This document shows, piece by piece, positions 37,053-46,374 of a stretch of DNA of 64,000 bases. The notes below the pieces were generated by a model. That model was not told the origin of the DNA and searched no databases. It was given only the letters and a program-made list of their open reading frames with translations. The first letter of the stretch is position 1, and each line of letters begins with the position of its first letter. The translations under genes were made by a program, and so were the position numbers. Source of the DNA: Alphaproteobacteria bacterium (GTDB taxonomy: Bacteria > Pseudomonadota > Alphaproteobacteria > UBA9219); assembly GCA_028691835.1 (NCBI GenBank), contig JAQUYN010000003.1:1-64000 (forward strand), in the 5' to 3' direction.

Positions 37053-38260
37053 CGGTCAATCTCCCCAAAGACAATGTCCAAACTGCCAATAATCGCCACG
37101 ACATCGGCCAGCATGTGGTCCTTCGACAAAAGCGGCAGAACTTGCAAATGAGCAAAGCTCGGCGGCCTGATTTTGCAGCGATAGGGCTTGTTCGTCCCAT
37201 CCGCGACAAGATAAACGCCGAACTCGCCCTTCGGGGCTTCAATCGCCGTATAAGTCGCACCCGCAGGCACGTGATAGCCCTCACTCGCCAACTTGAAATG
37301 ATGAATCAAAGCTTCCATCGATTTTTCAATATCTTCGCGATCCGGCCTTGCAACCTTGTAATCATCGACCATCACGCGCCCTTCGGGCATACGCTCGATG
37401 CACTGGCGCATGATCCGCACGGATTGGCGCATTTCATCCATGCGCACTAAGTACCGCGCATAGCAATCGCCCGTTTTCCCGACAGGCACATCAAAGTCAT
37501 ACGTCTCGTAACCATCATAGGGTTGGCTTTTGCGCAAGTCCCACGCCACGCCCGTTGCCCGCAGCATTGCGCCGGACAGCCCCCACGCGAGAGCCTGTTC
37601 TTGCGTCATGACTCCAATATCGACGGTGCGCTGTTTGAAGATCCGGTTCTCGGTCAGCAATGTTTCAAGATCATCAAGCAACGGCAAAAATGTATGGGTA
37701 AAGGCCTCAATGTCTTCCAACAACCCATCGGGCAAATCCCGCGCCACACCACCGGGGCGTATATAATTCGCATGCATGCGGGCGCCGGATACGCGCTCGT
37801 AAAACCCCATCAGCTTTTCACGTTCTTCAAAGCCCCAAAGCGCAGGCGTGATCGCGCCCAAATCCAAGGCGAACGTTGTCACGGCCAAAAGGTGATTCAA
37901 AAGCCGCGTGATTTCCGCGAACATCACACGGATGACCTTGGCCCGTTCAGGCGGCGTAATCCCCAACAACTTTTCAACGGCAAGCGAAAAGCAATGTTCC
38001 GAGGCCATGGGTGATACGTAATCCAGCCGATCAAAATACGGCAAGGCCTGCGTATAAGTCTTATGCTCGATCAGTTTTTCGGTGCCCCGATGCAAAAGCC
38101 CAATATGCGGATCGGCCCGTTGCACAACTTCGCCGTCCATCTCCAAAATCAAGCGCAGCACACCATGCGCTGCCGGATGCTGTGGCCCCATATTGATCGT
38201 GAAGGGCGCGCCTTCCTGCCCCTGCCGATCCCGCAAAACAACTTGTACAGGTTCGGTCAT
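37049..38260 (-). CDS. nuoD: NADH-quinone oxidoreductase subunit D
   Basis: The 403-residue 49-kDa-type subunit that forms the quinone pocket together with NuoB. Features: [58 protein letters not shown], and the C-terminal [20 protein letters not shown] and [20 protein letters not shown]. Normal length. A 271-base stretch of palindrome and GIY-YIG remnant separates it from nuoC, which usually abuts it. Confidence 0.98.
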   Translation of the reverse strand: MTEPVQVVLRDRQGQEGAPFTINMGPQHPAAHGVLRLILEMDGEVVQRADPHIGLLHRGTEKLIEHKTYTQALPYFDRLDYVSPMASEHCFSLAVEKLLGITPPERAKVIRVMFAEITRLLNHLLAVTTFALDLGAITPALWGFEEREKLMGFYERVSGARMHANYIRPGGVARDLPDGLLEDIEAFTHTFLPLLDDLETLLTENRIFKQRTVDIGVMTQEQALAWGLSGAMLRATGVAWDLRKSQPYDGYETYDFDVPVGKTGDCYARYLVRMDEMRQSVRIMRQCIERMPEGRVMVDDYKVARPDREDIEKSMEALIHHFKLASEGYHVPAGATYTAIEAPKGEFGVYLVADGTNKPYRCKIRPPSFAHLQVLPLLSKDHMLADVVAIIGSLDIVFGEIDR

Positions 38261-38308
38261 GCGGGACCTCTTTGCATGTTACACACACAATGATCAATTA
38301 TATGAACC

Positions 38309-38421
38309 GTCATTCCGGACACTTTTCTTTTCTTACCCCCAGAACGCTTGAAAGCCGAACAACACATAGTAGAGCCGTCATTCCGGGGCGCACTTTTTAG
38401 CGCGAACCCGGATTCCGGATT
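38309..38421. repeat. Two partial GTCATTCCGG units between nuoC and nuoD
   Basis: CGTCATTCCGGAC at 38309 and a second GTCATTCCGG at 38377, followed by GCGCACTTTTTAGCGC and CCGGATTCCGGATT, are half-units of the family seen whole at 34050 and 57381. They lie on the nuoD side of the GIY-YIG remnant. Confidence 0.7.
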
Positions 38422-38439
38422 AAACTTTCTTTCGCCACC

Positions 38440-38518
38440 CAAGATCATTCGTAACACCAATGTAAAGCGTGCCGTAGGGCTTATCCGCGAGGATATGAAC
38501 CCAAAAACTTTTCTACAC
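38440..38518 (-). pseudogene. GIY-YIG nuclease remnant, copy 3 (after nuoC)
   Basis: Read on the minus strand, the frame gives KSFWVHILADKPYGTLYIGV followed by TNDL, the first 25 residues of the GIY-YIG proteins encoded at 30096 and 34208. The expected ATG is GTG and the second codon is TAG; after TNDL the homology stops and palindrome sequence begins. The position equivalent to the start codon is again exactly 13 bases after the upstream stop codon, here that of nuoC. This is a dead, truncated copy. Confidence 0.85.
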
Positions 38519-38531
38519 GAAGCACCCCGCA

Positions 38532-39128
38532 TCATCCCTCCCCCCGCTTTTGCACATCCGTGACGCCCTGCCATGGCGAGAGCGCATCAAAGGCGCGATA
38601 ATCTTGCTGCAACGAAAGAGGCTCGGACACCACGCGACGCTGCAAATCGTCATAATGCACTTCCGTAAAGCCGGTGAGCGGGAAGTCGCGGCGCAGCGGG
38701 TGGCCTTCAAAACCATAGTCTGTCAAGATCCGGCGCAAATCGGGATGCCCCGAAAAACGCACGCCATACAGGTCGAACACTTCGCGTTCAAACCATCCGG
38801 CAGACGGATAAACCTCGGCCACCGAAGGAACCTCGGCCACTTCGTTCGTTTGAACCTTCACAGTCAAGCGCCAATTATGACTGAGGCTGAGAAGTTGATA
38901 CACCACATCGAAGCGCTCCAACCGATTGGGATAATCAACGCCGCACACATCCATCAACTGGTGAAAGCGCGTCGCAGGATGATCCCGCAACAGCGCAAGC
39001 GCCTGTGCGATTTTGGGGCGCTGCACGGCAATGGTCACCTCGTCGCGTTCACACGCCACAACAACGGTGATAGCACCCAAAGCCTCTCTGACAGCATCAA
39101 CAAGGGTCCTATGGCGAAGCTCGATCAT
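38532..39128 (-). CDS. nuoC: NADH-quinone oxidoreductase subunit C
   Basis: The 198-residue 30-kDa-type subunit of the peripheral arm. Features: [40 protein letters not shown] and [20 protein letters not shown] followed by [12 protein letters not shown], which is the family signature. It overlaps nuoB by 4 bases (ATGA). The dead GIY-YIG copy starts 13 bases after its stop. Confidence 0.98.
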   Translation of the reverse strand: MIELRHRTLVDAVREALGAITVVVACERDEVTIAVQRPKIAQALALLRDHPATRFHQLMDVCGVDYPNRLERFDVVYQLLSLSHNWRLTVKVQTNEVAEVPSVAEVYPSAGWFEREVFDLYGVRFSGHPDLRRILTDYGFEGHPLRRDFPLTGFTEVHYDDLQRRVVSEPLSLQQDYRAFDALSPWQGVTDVQKRGEG

Positions 39129-39694
39129 TTGCGGCTCTCCATCATATCAAGGATGGCAGGTTGGCCGCCGCACCGTATCTTACGATGCAACTGCAAGAGG
39201 CCATAGACCAAAGCCTCTGCCGAGGGCGGACACCCCGGAATATAAATATCGACGGGCACAATGCGATCGCACCCGCGCACGACAGAGTACGAATAATGAT
39301 AATAACCACCGCCATTCGCGCAACTTCCCATCGAAATCACCCAACGTGGCTCTGGCATTTGATCGTAAAGCAGACGAAGCGCAGGAGCCATCTTGTTGGT
39401 CAGCGTTCCGGCAACAATCATCACGTCCGATTGGCGAGGACTGGGGCGCGGCATCATGCCAAAGCGGTCAAGGTCATAACGGCTCATATAAGCATGGATC
39501 ATTTCAATGCCACAGCACGCAAGCCCGAACGTCATCGGCCACATAGAGCCAGTACGCGCCCACGCCATCAGATCATCGAGCTTGGCAAGCATAAAGCCCT
39601 TGTTCTGGACTTCACCGCCAATCAAACGCGCCGAAGCTTCCATCCGGGCACGGATCGCGGGATCGTCGGAGAGTTGCAAAAAGGACGTTTTCAT
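39125..39694 (-). CDS. nuoB: NADH-quinone oxidoreductase subunit B
   Basis: The 189-residue subunit with cluster N2, the last iron-sulfur centre before quinone. The cluster ligands lie in [14 protein letters not shown] (paired Cys), [11 protein letters not shown] and [16 protein letters not shown]. The region [19 protein letters not shown] is typical. A palindrome at 39711-39777 separates it from nuoA. Confidence 0.98.
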   Translation of the reverse strand: MKTSFLQLSDDPAIRARMEASARLIGGEVQNKGFMLAKLDDLMAWARTGSMWPMTFGLACCGIEMIHAYMSRYDLDRFGMMPRPSPRQSDVMIVAGTLTNKMAPALRLLYDQMPEPRWVISMGSCANGGGYYHYSYSVVRGCDRIVPVDIYIPGCPPSAEALVYGLLQLHRKIRCGGQPAILDMMESRK

Positions 39695-39710
39695 TCGCGC
39701 CCTCCCTCTC

Positions 39711-39777
39711 CGTCATTCCGGATTCCATTTTCTTTCGTCCCTTTTAGGGCCGAAGAGAAAACGTCTCCGGAATGACG
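39711..39777. repeat. GTCATTCCGG palindrome between nuoA and nuoB
   Basis: CGTCATTCCGGA and TCCGGAATGACG are the outer arms; the inner arms TTTTCTTTCG/CGAAGAGAAAA and CCCTTTTAGGG fold back. No nuclease gene accompanies this copy. Confidence 0.85.
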
Positions 39778-39818
39778 ATATCTTGGCCTTGCCGCGCTAA
39801 AAGCGGGAGCGCACTCAT

Positions 39819-40187
39819 TTAATCCCATTCCAAGGCTCCCTTCTTCCATTCATAAATAAAACCAACGGTCAGAACGCCTAGAAAAACCATCATCGAAGCA
39901 AAGCCTGCCCAACCGATATCCGCCAAGACGATGGCCCAAGGAAACAAAAGCGCAATTTCCAAATCAAAAATAATGAACAAGATGGCGACAAGATAAAAAC
40001 GCACATCGAACTTGGCCCTCGCATCGCCAAACGGAGGGAACCCACATTCATAAGGCGCATTTTTATGAATATCGGGACGTTGCTTGGCGAGCAAAAACGA
40101 CAAAGCCACCGCCACCACAGCCATGCCAAAGGCAATGACCATAAAAAGCAGGATGGGGAAATACTCGCTTAAAAAACTATCAACCAT
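39819..40187 (-). CDS. nuoA: NADH-quinone oxidoreductase subunit A
   Basis: The 122-residue, three-helix subunit at the quinone entrance and first gene of the nuo operon. Features: [20 protein letters not shown] with the conserved Cys, [20 protein letters not shown] with the key acidic residues, and a final helix [20 protein letters not shown]. Start ATG 40187. No strong promoter can be called in the 109-base spacer upstream; a CTATAG hexamer at 40213-40218 (minus strand) lacks a good -35 box. Confidence 0.97.
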   Translation of the reverse strand: MVDSFLSEYFPILLFMVIAFGMAVVAVALSFLLAKQRPDIHKNAPYECGFPPFGDARAKFDVRFYLVAILFIIFDLEIALLFPWAIVLADIGWAGFASMMVFLGVLTVGFIYEWKKGALEWD

Positions 40188-40296
40188 GAGGGCCGGGTCC
40201 CATCATTCACGCTATAGAAAGGGAGGCGCGAACGCCTCGCGCAATAGCTTGCTGCGAGTACCACTAAAAATCAAGACATTGATACAAAGTTCTTGT

Positions 40297-40800
40297 CTAA
40301 ACCGTATTCATACCGCATGCGATATGTCGCCAAAACATGACTTTCTGCAATCTCAATCGATCTTGCTGTCTCAACAAACGCTGCACCTGATCATCAACTG
40401 TCTTTTGCCAAGCCCCCGGCTGCACCCTGACAAAATGCGTCTTTCGCGAAAAATACAGGGTTGAGAGAACCTCACGGCTTCGAGCTTTCTCTGGATCAAT
40501 GCGCTTCACGGATAAGTGAAGCAGGGCAACGGGCCCCTTTGTTTCCGTCAAAAGAAAATAAAGGTCTTCCTGCGTCCCCTGTCCCCCTGACAGCAATCGA
40601 TTCTCAAAGCACACGAATCCGGGATGTTTCACCCGTTGACCGCGCTTCGCGATCTCAAGGCAGGCCAAAACGAGCTGAACCCGCCTAAGCGAATCTTGGG
40701 TTCGTTTTTGCGCTAAACCTGATGACAAGATCAAGGAATCAAGATCTCGCAAACAACGAAGCCTGTTTTTAGGAAACTGATATTTTTCGATTAACGTCAT
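40297..40800 (-). CDS. Hypothetical basic protein upstream of nuo
   Basis: A 167-residue, strongly basic protein of unknown family. It has an N-terminal Arg/Lys-rich helix region (YQFPKNRLRCLRDLDSLILS), a central beta-like part with FLLTETKGPVALLHLSVKRI and YFSRKTHFVRVQPG, and a glutamine/arginine-rich helical end (DDQVQRLLRQQDRLRLQKV). No signal peptide. The charge suggests nucleic-acid binding, but no motif proves it. It lies between tRNA-Asp and nuoA, in the same direction as both. Confidence 0.55.
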   Translation of the reverse strand: MTLIEKYQFPKNRLRCLRDLDSLILSSGLAQKRTQDSLRRVQLVLACLEIAKRGQRVKHPGFVCFENRLLSGGQGTQEDLYFLLTETKGPVALLHLSVKRIDPEKARSREVLSTLYFSRKTHFVRVQPGAWQKTVDDQVQRLLRQQDRLRLQKVMFWRHIACGMNTV

Positions 40801-40890
40801 GACAGAATATAAAGTTTCTTAAAAAACAATGCGTTCAAACCAAACTTCGAAAACCTTTGTAAGAGCCGAGCCTTTGAGGGGGGCCAAAAA

Positions 40891-40967
40891 TGGCGCGAGA
40901 GACGGGACTTGAACCCGCGACCTTCGGCGTGACAGGCCGACGCTCTAACCAACTGAGCTACTCCCGC
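40891..40967 (-). tRNA. tRNA-Asp (anticodon GTC)
   Basis: A full cloverleaf reads on the minus strand: acceptor GCGGGAG/CTCTCGC with one G-U pair, D arm with AGCTCAGTTGGTTAGAGC, anticodon loop CCTGTCACG, T arm GCGGGTTCAAGTCCCGT, discriminator G and an encoded CCA, then TTTT. Anticodon GTC reads Asp codons and its G34 is the site of queuosine, made by Tgt and QueA and glutamylated by GluQRS, all of whose genes are in this window. Confidence 0.98.
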
Positions 40968-41024
40968 ATTCTCACAACCAAGGCCCTGAAGGCCTTGTTC
41001 CTGTCTGTCACAACAGGCGGCAAG

Positions 41025-41053
41025 CTTTAGGGCAAAACCCCCTGCTCTGTCAA
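41025..41053 (-). promoter_or_regulatory. Promoter of tRNA-Asp
   Basis: Minus strand TTGACA (41053-41048), 17-base spacer, CTAAAG (41030-41025). A start some 7 bases further would give a leader of about 50 bases before the tRNA, in which the hairpin CAAGGCCTTCAGGGCCTTG lies. Confidence 0.7.
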
Positions 41054-41138
41054 CCTTCGAAACATCGAAAAAAGGCTAAAAACGCATTCTCTCCCTTTTA
41101 CCCTGCGCAAACGAACACCCCACAAATGCATTTGGCAC

Positions 41139-41275
41139 AAAAAAACTGCTATCCCCCCCAGAATAACAGCCCTATCCCCCTCAATTCAGGTCCGCTCAAA
41201 CCCTGTCCAAAACCTCTACCCGCAGCCTTGCCCCACAAAAGCTGAGCGGCAAGCTCTGGACGCACCACCCCGTAG
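41139..41275 (-). ncRNA. Putative small RNA, about 137 nt
   Basis: A strong promoter (41282-41310) and a rho-independent terminator (arms CTGTTAT and ATAGCAG, 41169-41146, then seven T to 41139) bracket this purine-rich stretch, which has no open reading frame of note. Internal hairpins can be drawn, for example GCTTGCC with GGCAAGGC. It does not show the 4.5S, 6S, tmRNA or RNase P RNA signatures. It sits between gluQRS and tRNA-Asp. The identification rests on the two signals only. Confidence 0.55.
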
Positions 41276-41281
41276 GAGTGT

Positions 41282-41310
41282 CAATAGCACAAGGGGCCGC
41301 TCCGAGTCAA
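41282..41310 (-). promoter_or_regulatory. Strong promoter of the putative small RNA
   Basis: Minus strand TTGACT (41310-41305), 17-base GC-rich spacer, CTATTG (41287-41282). The form is that of stable-RNA promoters of alphaproteobacteria. No coding region lies downstream before the terminator at 41139-41169. Confidence 0.65.
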
Positions 41311-41395
41311 GGGAATAATCATCGTGACGCAAAGATTTTTCATCCCCCGTTAACCTGTGTAGCTGGCGATCTACTCTAACAGTTTGCTGAAATGC

Positions 41396-42268
41396 TTAAG
41401 AAAGACGAGAAAGCTCACCCAAATCCCGCAGCGCAAGGGCGCGCACATCCTCACAAGACAAGCCAGATTCCCGTAAGGCGAGCAAAGTGTTGGCTTGATC
41501 GCGTTTGGCAAAACGTTTTCCTGCGGCATCTTTCAGCAAAGCATGATGGTGATACACGGGAACAGGCAAATCGAGCAAAGCCTGAAGCAGGCGATGAATA
41601 TCAGTCACAGGAAAAAGATCTTCTCCCCGCGTGACCAATGTGACTCCCTGCAATGCGTCATCGACGACAACACTGAGATGATAGCTCATCGGAACATCCT
41701 TACGCGCCAAAACGACATCGCCAAAGCGCTCTGGCCTCGCGATAACCTCCCCCACGCCAAGATCAACCCAGAGCAAGGGGCCACCAACGCTTTCCACGGC
41801 TTTTTGCATATCCAGCCGCCACACGGCTTGCCGCGTTTGGCCAAGATCTTGTCGTTGCACTTGGGACAAAGACCGACACGTGCCGGGGTAAACAGGACCC
41901 TCTTGATCCTGTGGCCATCCATGCGGGGCATAACCGGCGGCAGCCGCTTCAGCCAAGACCTCTTTGCGCGTGCAAAAACACGGATAGATCAACCCGCGCT
42001 TTTCCAATCGAGAAAGAGCGGCTTGATAGTCATCCCTGTGCTCGGATTGCTTGCGCACAGGCGTGGGCCAGAAAAGCCCAAGCCAAGCAAGATCTTCATA
42101 AATACCCTCAACAAACGCGGGCTTACAGCGCACAGGATCAATATCTTCAACGCGCAAAAGAAATTGGCCCCCCGCTTCCTGCGCCTTGCGAAAAGCAAAG
42201 AGCGCCGAAGCGGCATGGCCGAGATGGAGGGCCCCTGTTGGGCTTGGAGCAAAGCGTGTAACAATCAT
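41396..42268 (-). CDS. gluQRS: Glutamyl-Q tRNA(Asp) synthetase
   Basis: A 290-residue truncated glutamyl-tRNA synthetase that attaches glutamate to queuosine at position 34 of tRNA-Asp. It has the class I HIGH-type motif (TRFAPSPTGALHLGHAASAL), RVEDIDPVRCKP, the zinc site CFCTRKEV with Tyr and Cys further on (AGYAPHGW, YPGTCRS), DVPMSYHLSVVVDDALQGVT and the KMSKS-like GKRFAKRDQ. The anticodon-binding domain of GltX is absent, as expected. The ATG at 42268 overlaps the next gene upstream (ATGA). Its substrate tRNA gene is 429 bases downstream. Confidence 0.95.
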   Translation of the reverse strand: MIVTRFAPSPTGALHLGHAASALFAFRKAQEAGGQFLLRVEDIDPVRCKPAFVEGIYEDLAWLGLFWPTPVRKQSEHRDDYQAALSRLEKRGLIYPCFCTRKEVLAEAAAAGYAPHGWPQDQEGPVYPGTCRSLSQVQRQDLGQTRQAVWRLDMQKAVESVGGPLLWVDLGVGEVIARPERFGDVVLARKDVPMSYHLSVVVDDALQGVTLVTRGEDLFPVTDIHRLLQALLDLPVPVYHHHALLKDAAGKRFAKRDQANTLLALRESGLSCEDVRALALRDLGELSRLS

Positions 42269-44190
42269 GGTTGGGGTCTGGCGACCTCGTCGTCCTTCTT
42301 GACTTGAAAAAGTTTGTACCCTTGCATGAACGGGATCCGAACGGGTATCAGCCAATCGGGAACTCGATCTGCAGCGAGTTGTTCGGCAAAGCTTGCCTTG
42401 GGACTTAAATCCTGATGGCCATCGGAACCGATCAAGATTTCGCCGCTCTTGTTGTAATACAAAGGCGACATATTGGGACTCACCAACACCATATCGGCAT
42501 CAAGTTCGCGGGCAATCTTAAGCGACTCGTGTGGGTCACTTGCCGTGAAGAAAGCCATCCCGCGCAGATTGCCACGCACGTTGGTATGATACGGTGCCGC
42601 AAACACACTGTGTGGAGTGTGAAAAAGGATCTCAGCGCCATCATCCATCATCGCCAGAATACGACGGGGATGATCGCCAAAATAATGCAAATTACCCAAA
42701 ACAAACCAAAGCCCGTGGGTTATGCTCTTCCCATTGGGCGTTCCTTGAATCGGGAACAAAAGAACCCCCTTGTTGAAGCTGCGGCCATCTGTCAAAGCGG
42801 GAAGCAAAACACCAAACAAAGGCCCGACAAAAAGGATCAAGCAAAGCTCAGCGGCAAAGCGACTGCGTCCCTGCTTGGTTTTTCCTAAATAAATCCATCC
42901 TTTGTGTAAAAGCCAAGCAAACGGAAAAACGGCAAACAGTTGAGCATAAAGCGTCACGCGTTGTTGATAAAACAGGGCGAGAATCAAAGAAAGAGAAAGG
43001 GCCAAGAAAAAGAAAAACCAAAGGGCTCGTTCTTGGCCTCGTGACTTGATCATGCGCCATAAACTGATTCCGATGGCAACAAGCGGCCCAAGAACCAAGA
43101 CGAACAGCCGCCCCCAACCTGCAATCAACATAATCTTGGGAATAGCCTCTGAAATGTTCGGGAAAAGCAAAACCGCGAGCTGAGGATCAACGCCCCCATA
43201 CGGCCCTGCAAGCAAATCTGGCGATGAAACAAGAAAAGTGGTGCCCATCAACAGGGCAAACAAACCAACGCTCATCACACGGGCCTGAACGTTCCGTATC
43301 GACGCAACCAGCGCAGTAAACAAAAAGACAAACGCCATCGCGCCAGCCAACGCGACATACAAATAAGAAAAAGCCAAGGGATTAAGATCAAAGAAGTGCG
43401 AAGGGGGCACAGCCAAAGCAAGAAACAAATTGCTAAAAGAAAAGAGCGAGACACCAAAAAGGCCGCCAGCCAAAGCATGCTCCCGCCGTCCCCAAACGGC
43501 GCACCCGCCCACAAAGAGCGCCAGAAAAAGAACCCATAACAAAAGCTCAAGGGCAATACTAACCCCCAAGGCCAAAAAGAAAGCCGCCCCAACGGACCAC
43601 GCCCACGTCTCTGGTCGGCGCATAAACCGCAGCACACAGCCCACAGCCAGCAAGGTCAAAAGTACGGCAAGGCCATGATGATCGACGCGCCCCATTGAAA
43701 ATTGGAAGGTCACGTAAGGCGCACATAACGCAATGGGGGCCGTCAGCCGCGTCCAAGCTGGATCCATCACCGCCCTGGCAACCCAGACAAGTGCCGACAA
43801 GAAAGCGGCGAACAATAGAGGCGGATAAAGGCAGGCCGTCAGATACGCCGCCATACGCCAATCCAGCCCCAAAGCATGGAGAGGCCACATGATCGCAGCC
43901 AAAGGCAGCTCGGCAAGGCGAGAATAATGAATAGGCACGCCTTCAGGTGGAGCCAGACGATGAAGAACCGAATCAAACCAGCTTTGCCCATCAAGCCAAT
44001 CAATGACCCGAACAAAGTGAATATAGTCATCAGAATCCCAAAACGCCCCCAAAACCAAGGGACTGTTCGGATGGATCAGAAAACACCAAAGAAAAAAGGA
44101 CCAGACAAGAAACGGCAAATAAAGAAAAGGCGGAGAGAAAGCTTTATAAAGAAAAGAAAGAACTGCGAGTCTGGCCATCATAACTTCCAT
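42265..44190 (-). CDS. STT3/AglB-like multi-pass glycosyltransferase
   Basis: The 641-residue product has some 12 membrane helices followed by a soluble C-terminal part, the layout of GT-C oligosaccharyltransferases. An acidic pair (FWDSDDYIHF, residues about 51-60) in the first external loop and GRVDHHG (167-173) match the STT3/PglB/AglB pattern. The WWDYG-type sequon-binding motif is not evident, so N-glycosylation is not proven; O-antigen or lipid-sugar transfer is possible. Start may be ATG 44190 or 44178 (GGAAG between). It is coupled to gluQRS by a 4-base overlap. No glycan-synthesis genes are near. Confidence 0.7.
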   Translation of the reverse strand: MEVMMARLAVLSFLYKAFSPPFLYLPFLVWSFFLWCFLIHPNSPLVLGAFWDSDDYIHFVRVIDWLDGQSWFDSVLHRLAPPEGVPIHYSRLAELPLAAIMWPLHALGLDWRMAAYLTACLYPPLLFAAFLSALVWVARAVMDPAWTRLTAPIALCAPYVTFQFSMGRVDHHGLAVLLTLLAVGCVLRFMRRPETWAWSVGAAFFLALGVSIALELLLWVLFLALFVGGCAVWGRREHALAGGLFGVSLFSFSNLFLALAVPPSHFFDLNPLAFSYLYVALAGAMAFVFLFTALVASIRNVQARVMSVGLFALLMGTTFLVSSPDLLAGPYGGVDPQLAVLLFPNISEAIPKIMLIAGWGRLFVLVLGPLVAIGISLWRMIKSRGQERALWFFFFLALSLSLILALFYQQRVTLYAQLFAVFPFAWLLHKGWIYLGKTKQGRSRFAAELCLILFVGPLFGVLLPALTDGRSFNKGVLLFPIQGTPNGKSITHGLWFVLGNLHYFGDHPRRILAMMDDGAEILFHTPHSVFAAPYHTNVRGNLRGMAFFTASDPHESLKIARELDADMVLVSPNMSPLYYNKSGEILIGSDGHQDLSPKASFAEQLAADRVPDWLIPVRIPFMQGYKLFQVKKDDEVARPQP

Positions 44191-44235
44191 AGAATTTTTA
44201 AAAACTGGCGTTAACCCTAAGGCCGCGCAAGACGA

Positions 44236-44456
44236 TATATAACCCGAGTTATGGGTTTAACACACTGATAAAAATAAGAACGGTGTCATTGCGAGGAGGC
44301 CTATTGGCCGACGAGGCCATCCATCTCCCGCATTTTCAACGTAGGCCCATGTTGAAACAGTAGGAGATGGATCGCCACGGCCCCTGAAGAAGGGGCCTCG
44401 CGATGACGAGTCCTTTATGTTTATCACCGGTATCAACCCATAACTCGGGTTATATA
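44236..44456. mobile_element. MITE-like element, 221 bp, with TATATAACCCGAG ends
   Basis: TATATAACCCGAGTTATGGG at the left is exactly mirrored by CCCATAACTCGGGTTATATA at the right; the arms extend imperfectly to TGATAAA/TTTATCA, over 30 bases. The interior carries a second palindrome running from GTCATTGCGAGG to CCTCGCGATGAC, with GGAGATGGAT inside. No transposase. It fills the gap between two divergent genes and lies close to the fhs start, so it may carry or disturb promoter signals there. Confidence 0.75.
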
Positions 44457-44576
44457 AAGAAATCAGGGGGCCTTGCCTAACTTTTTCGCCCTGCCCCCCT
44501 GTGCTTTTCCTTAAAGTTGTTCTATACACGCCCTCATGAGATTTCTTTGATGCAAAGCAAGGAAGGAAACGCCCCC

Positions 44577-46250
44577 ATGACTACGCCGCTTGATGACATC
44601 ACCATCGCCCGTCAGACCCCCCTTTTGCCCATCGAAGACATTGCCGCCAAAATCGGCATCTCACCCCAAGCTCTTTATCGTTATGGACCACACAAAGCCA
44701 AAATCCCAACCGAAACCATCGCCGCCCTTGAACCCCAAGCCAACGGCAAACTCATTCTCGTCACGGCCATCAGCCCCACGCCAGCTGGCGAAGGCAAAAC
44801 AACCACGACTATCGGCCTTGGCGATGCCATGGCGCGAATTGGCAAGAAAACTCTGATCTGCCTGCGCGAGCCATCGCTTGGCCCCTGCTTTGGAATCAAG
44901 GGCGGCGCAACCGGTGGCGGCAAAGCGCAAGTCGCGCCGATGGACGAGATTAATCTGCATTTCACAGGCGACTTCCACGCGATCACCTCGGCTAACAATT
45001 TGCTGGCTGCCATGATCGACAACCATATTTACTGGGGCAATGCGCTTGGCATCGATCCCTCGAAAACATCATGGCGGCGCGTCATGGACATGAATGACCG
45101 TGCTTTGCGTCAGATCATCGTCAGCCTCGGGGGCAACGGTCAAGTTCGTGAAGATGGCTTTGACATTACCGTAGCCTCCGAAGTTATGGCCATCTTCTGC
45201 CTTGCGCGATCCTATGCCGACCTTGAAGAACGTCTTGGCAATATCGTAATCGGCCAACGCTTCAACAAATCCTTTGTGCGCGCCAAAGAAATTCTGGCCG
45301 CGCCAGCAATGACGGCTCTTCTTCGCGACGCATTCCAACCCAACCTTGTGCAAACGTTGGAACACACGCCCGCGCTGATCCATGGCGGGCCGTTCGCGAA
45401 TATCGCGCATGGCTGCAATTCCGTAATCGCTACAGATACCGCGATGAAGCTCGCAGATTTCGTGATTACCGAAGCAGGCTTTGGGGCCGACCTTGGCGCT
45501 GAAAAGTTCCTGAATATCAAATGCCGTCAGGCAGGCTTACGTCCCTCCGCGATTGTCGTTGTCGCAACCATTCGCGCCCTTAAGATGCATGGCGGCGTGG
45601 CCAAAGACGCGCTTGGCACAGAAAACGTCGCCGCCGTTCGCGGGGGCCTCGGCAATCTGATCCGCCACGTCGAGAACGTGCAAAAGTTTGGCGTGCCCGC
45701 TATCGTCGCGATCAACCACTTCACCAGCGATACGGAAGCCGAAACCGCCATTGTGCGCGAAGCATGCGAAGCCATTGGCGTGAAGGCCCATTTCTGCAAT
45801 CACTGGGGTGAAGGCGGTGCGGGGGCGATCTCGCTAGCCGAAGATGTTGCCGCGCTTGCCACAAGCGGACGGGCCGATTTCAAACCGCTCTATCCTGACA
45901 ACATTTCCCTTGCTGAAAAAATGCGCACCGTTGCCAAAGAAATCTATCGCGCCCGCGATATTGAAATGCTGCCATCGGTTGCCGCCAAGCTTGCGATGTA
46001 CGAAAAAGAAGGCTATGGCCACCTGCCCGTCTGCATGGCCAAAACGCAGTACAGTTTTTCGGCAGACCCCACGCGCCTTGGCACGCCCGAAGATCACATT
46101 GTGCCCATCCGCGATGTGCGTCTATCAGCTGGCGCAGGCTTCGTCGTCGCGCTGTGTGGTCAGGTCATGACCATGCCCGGCCTGTCACGCGACCCCGCCG
46201 CTCACCGCATCCACGTCAACAAAGACGGCTTGATCGACGGGTTGTTTTAA
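44577..46250 (+). CDS. fhs: Formate-tetrahydrofolate ligase
   Basis: The 557-residue enzyme makes 10-formyl-THF from formate, THF and ATP in one-carbon metabolism. Evidence: the P-loop-like [20 protein letters not shown] (about 66-85), [56 protein letters not shown] and [20 protein letters not shown], all signature segments. Start ATG 44577 with AAGGAAGGAAA before it; a 20-codon upstream extension is not supported. Monocistronic, downstream of a MITE-like element. Near-complete family length. Confidence 0.98.
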   Translation: MTTPLDDITIARQTPLLPIEDIAAKIGISPQALYRYGPHKAKIPTETIAALEPQANGKLILVTAISPTPAGEGKTTTTIGLGDAMARIGKKTLICLREPSLGPCFGIKGGATGGGKAQVAPMDEINLHFTGDFHAITSANNLLAAMIDNHIYWGNALGIDPSKTSWRRVMDMNDRALRQIIVSLGGNGQVREDGFDITVASEVMAIFCLARSYADLEERLGNIVIGQRFNKSFVRAKEILAAPAMTALLRDAFQPNLVQTLEHTPALIHGGPFANIAHGCNSVIATDTAMKLADFVITEAGFGADLGAEKFLNIKCRQAGLRPSAIVVVATIRALKMHGGVAKDALGTENVAAVRGGLGNLIRHVENVQKFGVPAIVAINHFTSDTEAETAIVREACEAIGVKAHFCNHWGEGGAGAISLAEDVAALATSGRADFKPLYPDNISLAEKMRTVAKEIYRARDIEMLPSVAAKLAMYEKEGYGHLPVCMAKTQYSFSADPTRLGTPEDHIVPIRDVRLSAGAGFVVALCGQVMTMPGLSRDPAAHRIHVNKDGLIDGLF

Positions 46251-46374
46251 GGGTCCGCCCGATGAATCATTCATGGCTTGTCTCGGTTCTAACGCTCCCC
46301 CCATCGCAGGCAGGGATAGGGAGGGGGGACGCAAACACGAGGGTTCAAAGTGGAGTCAATTTATCGGGCCTCTA

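Noticed and set aside
40979-40997. CAAGGCC/GGCCTTG hairpin as terminator before tRNA-Asp
   Set aside because: It lacks a T-tract and lies between the tRNA promoter and the tRNA, so it is more likely leader structure.
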